Of a stretch of DNA of 9,795 nt, positions 6,295 through 9,795 are shown in pieces (the stretch's first letter is position 1; each line of letters opens with the position of its first letter). The position numbers and the translations under genes are program-made. Location: contig JAGWBE010000033.1 of the NCBI GenBank assembly GCA_021296055.1, forward strand, positions 1 to 9,795, given 5' to 3'. The notes beneath the pieces were generated by a model. It was not told the origin of the DNA and did not search any database. It was given only the letters and a program-made list of their open reading frames with translations. Source of the DNA: Dehalococcoidia bacterium. GTDB lineage: Bacteria; Chloroflexota; Dehalococcoidia; Lucifugimonadales; Australimonadaceae.

Positions 6295-6714
6295 CTAGGG
6301 GAGGCGCGGGTGGGCGTCGAGGTAGGCCTGAAGAATCAGCGCGGCGGCCATGGCGTCTTGCTCGCCGGGCTTGGGCTTGCGGCGCCCTCCCGCCTCGCGC
6401 AGGAGCCGCTCTGCCTCTACGCTCGACAGGCGCTCGTCCCACGTGTGAACAAGCAGCCCGGTGCGCTCGGCGAGCAGCGTCGCGAACTCGCGCGCCTCCC
6501 TCGCCTGCGCGCCCTCCACGCCCGACATCAGCAGCGGCAGCCCCACCACCACCGCGTCCGCGCCCCGGGCGCGCGCCGCCTCCGCCACCGCCTCGCACGC
6601 ATCGGCACCCCCGGCGCGGTCGATCGCGTCCACCGGCGCCGCCACGCGCGCGTCCGTATCCGCAACGGCCAGCCCGATGCGCCGATCGCCAAGGTCAACG
6701 CCGAGGATGCGCAC
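6295..6714 (-). CDS. ruvX: RuvX/YqgF family Holliday junction resolvase-like protein (pre-16S rRNA nuclease)
   Basis: 139-residue cytoplasmic protein of the YqgF/RuvX family, which has an RNase H-like fold and is linked to 16S rRNA 5'-end maturation, with Holliday-junction cleavage also proposed. Seen: RILGVDLGDRRIGLAVAD at the N-terminus (catalytic-type Asp7), VVVGLPLLMSG, TWDERLSSVEAERLL, and PGEQDAMAAALILQAYLD near the C-terminus (late acidic site). The start is GTG 6714: it puts the conserved strand at residues 2-7, gives normal length, and is preceded by a GAGGTG ribosome-binding site at 7 nt. The longer ATG form (6768) adds 18 residues with no family match. It follows alaS by 62 bp in the same direction; alaS and the ruvX homologue yrrK are also neighbours in Bacillus subtilis. 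Confidence 0.93.
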   Translation of the reverse strand: MRILGVDLGDRRIGLAVADTDARVAAPVDAIDRAGGADACEAVAEAARARGADAVVVGLPLLMSGVEGAQAREAREFATLLAERTGLLVHTWDERLSSVEAERLLREAGGRRKPKPGEQDAMAAALILQAYLDAHPRLP

Positions 6715-6721
6715 TAGGAGG

Positions 6722-6727
6722 CACCTC
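6722..6727 (-). promoter_or_regulatory. Shine-Dalgarno GAGGTG fixing the ruvX GTG start
   Basis: GAGGTG on the minus strand is 7 nt from the GTG at 6714. It is the only clear ribosome-binding site among the genes here, which fits ruvX being an internal gene of a transcript begun at alaS. Confidence 0.6.
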
Positions 6728-6756
6728 TCTCCCTCATCCTCGCCCCTTCCTCTTGC

Positions 6757-6776
6757 AGGGGCGACCATCGCGCCCC
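6757..6776. repeat. AGGGGCGACC-type hairpin, copy 2, in the alaS-ruvX gap
   Basis: GGGGCG (6758-6763) and CGCCCC (6771-6776) form a perfect 6-bp stem with a 7-nt loop directly after the alaS stop. It shares AGGGGCGACC with 5171-5180. No T run follows on the minus strand, so it is not a classical terminator. It could attenuate or stabilise the alaS-ruvX mRNA. Confidence 0.5.
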
Positions 6777-9665
<2,889 letters not shown>

Positions 9666-9677
9666 AGGAGCGCGGTG

Positions 9678-9707
9678 AGTGTAGGCGTGGGCGCGGGGGA
9701 GCGTCAA
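9678..9707 (-). promoter_or_regulatory. Sigma-70-type promoter of alaS (TTGACG-18-TACACT)
   Basis: On the minus strand a -35 TTGACG (9707-9702) and a -10 TACACT (9683-9678) are separated by 18 nt. The predicted transcription start is about 6 nt before the ATG at 9665, too short for a Shine-Dalgarno, and none is seen. It probably drives alaS-ruvX. Confidence 0.65.
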
Positions 9708-9724
9708 CGCGCCCCTTCTCCGTC

Positions 9725-9744
9725 ATTCCCGCGAAAGTGGGAAG
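9725..9744. repeat. Short ATTCCC-N8-GGGAA hairpin upstream of alaS
   Basis: ATTCCC (9725-9730) and GGGAAG (9739-9744) form a 5-bp stem (TTCCC/GGGAA) with an 8-nt loop. The layout resembles the ATTCCCN8GGGAAT intergenic repeats known as dRS3 in Neisseria; similarity in form only. It lies just outside the alaS -35. Confidence 0.45.
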
Positions 9745-9748
9745 GCGC

Positions 9749-9771
9749 GTTCACGTTTGAAGTGCAACACC
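9749..9771 (-). repeat. Dispersed motif, right copy (inverted relative to the left copy)
   Basis: Read on the minus strand it is GGTGTTGCACTTC, AAAC, GTGAAC, matching 15-37 except for the four core bases. Next to it, CAACA/TGTTG (9765-9769 and 9772-9776) forms a small palindrome, comparable to the CAACACC/GGTGTTG hairpin at the left end. Confidence 0.6.
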
Positions 9772-9795
9772 TGTTGGTTGAAGACCTGGGCTGGG

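Noticed and set aside
5356..6717. Open + strand frame antisense to DUF429 and ruvX
   Set aside because: No recognisable motifs, and it crosses a repeat and two real genes on the other strand.
9666..9707. TTG start of alaS at 9707
   Set aside because: It lies in the -35 box and adds 14 residues without family similarity; ATG 9665 fits the promoter and the family.

Overview
The window looks like a piece of a high-GC bacterial chromosome, most likely a Chloroflexota (SAR202/Dehalococcoidia-type) lineage and quite possibly a metagenome assembly. The clues are: roughly 70-75% GC in counted coding stretches, a lipoprotein with a Thr/Pro-rich linker after its lipobox, genes that mostly lack Shine-Dalgarno sequences, and several families of short hairpin repeats in the intergenic spaces. 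The taxonomic call is inference, because no rRNA or other decisive marker is present.

Layout. A dipeptide/oligopeptide ABC-transporter substrate-binding lipoprotein runs rightward (182-1916). One extra C in a CCC run at 1320-1322 breaks its frame. Everything else runs leftward. Read in transcription order this is alaS (9665-6777), ruvX/yqgF (6714-6295), a DUF429 protein with an N-terminal hydrophobic segment (6207-5368), aroC (5131-3899), and a fused shikimate kinase/3-dehydroquinate synthase, aroKB (3899-2229), whose start codon overlaps the aroC stop in TGATG. The convergent gap at 1917-2228 and the aroC/DUF429 gap at 5132-5367 hold two copies of a hairpin-rich repeat and several palindromic elements.

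Function. aroC and aroKB supply three shikimate-pathway activities (DHQ synthase, shikimate kinase, chorismate synthase) from one coupled unit. alaS and ruvX form a translation/RNA-processing pair that is also linked in other bacteria. The substrate-binding protein has no permease or ATPase partner here.

Novelty. I see no defence island, CRISPR array, phage or complete mobile element. The strongest oddities are inside alaS: a roughly 79-residue insertion and an overlapping patch of about 47% GC in a gene otherwise near 75%. Other points are the DUF429 protein (apparent membrane anchor, one conserved Asp replaced), promoters placed almost on top of start codons, a nested repeat, and a motif shared in inverted orientation by the two window ends.
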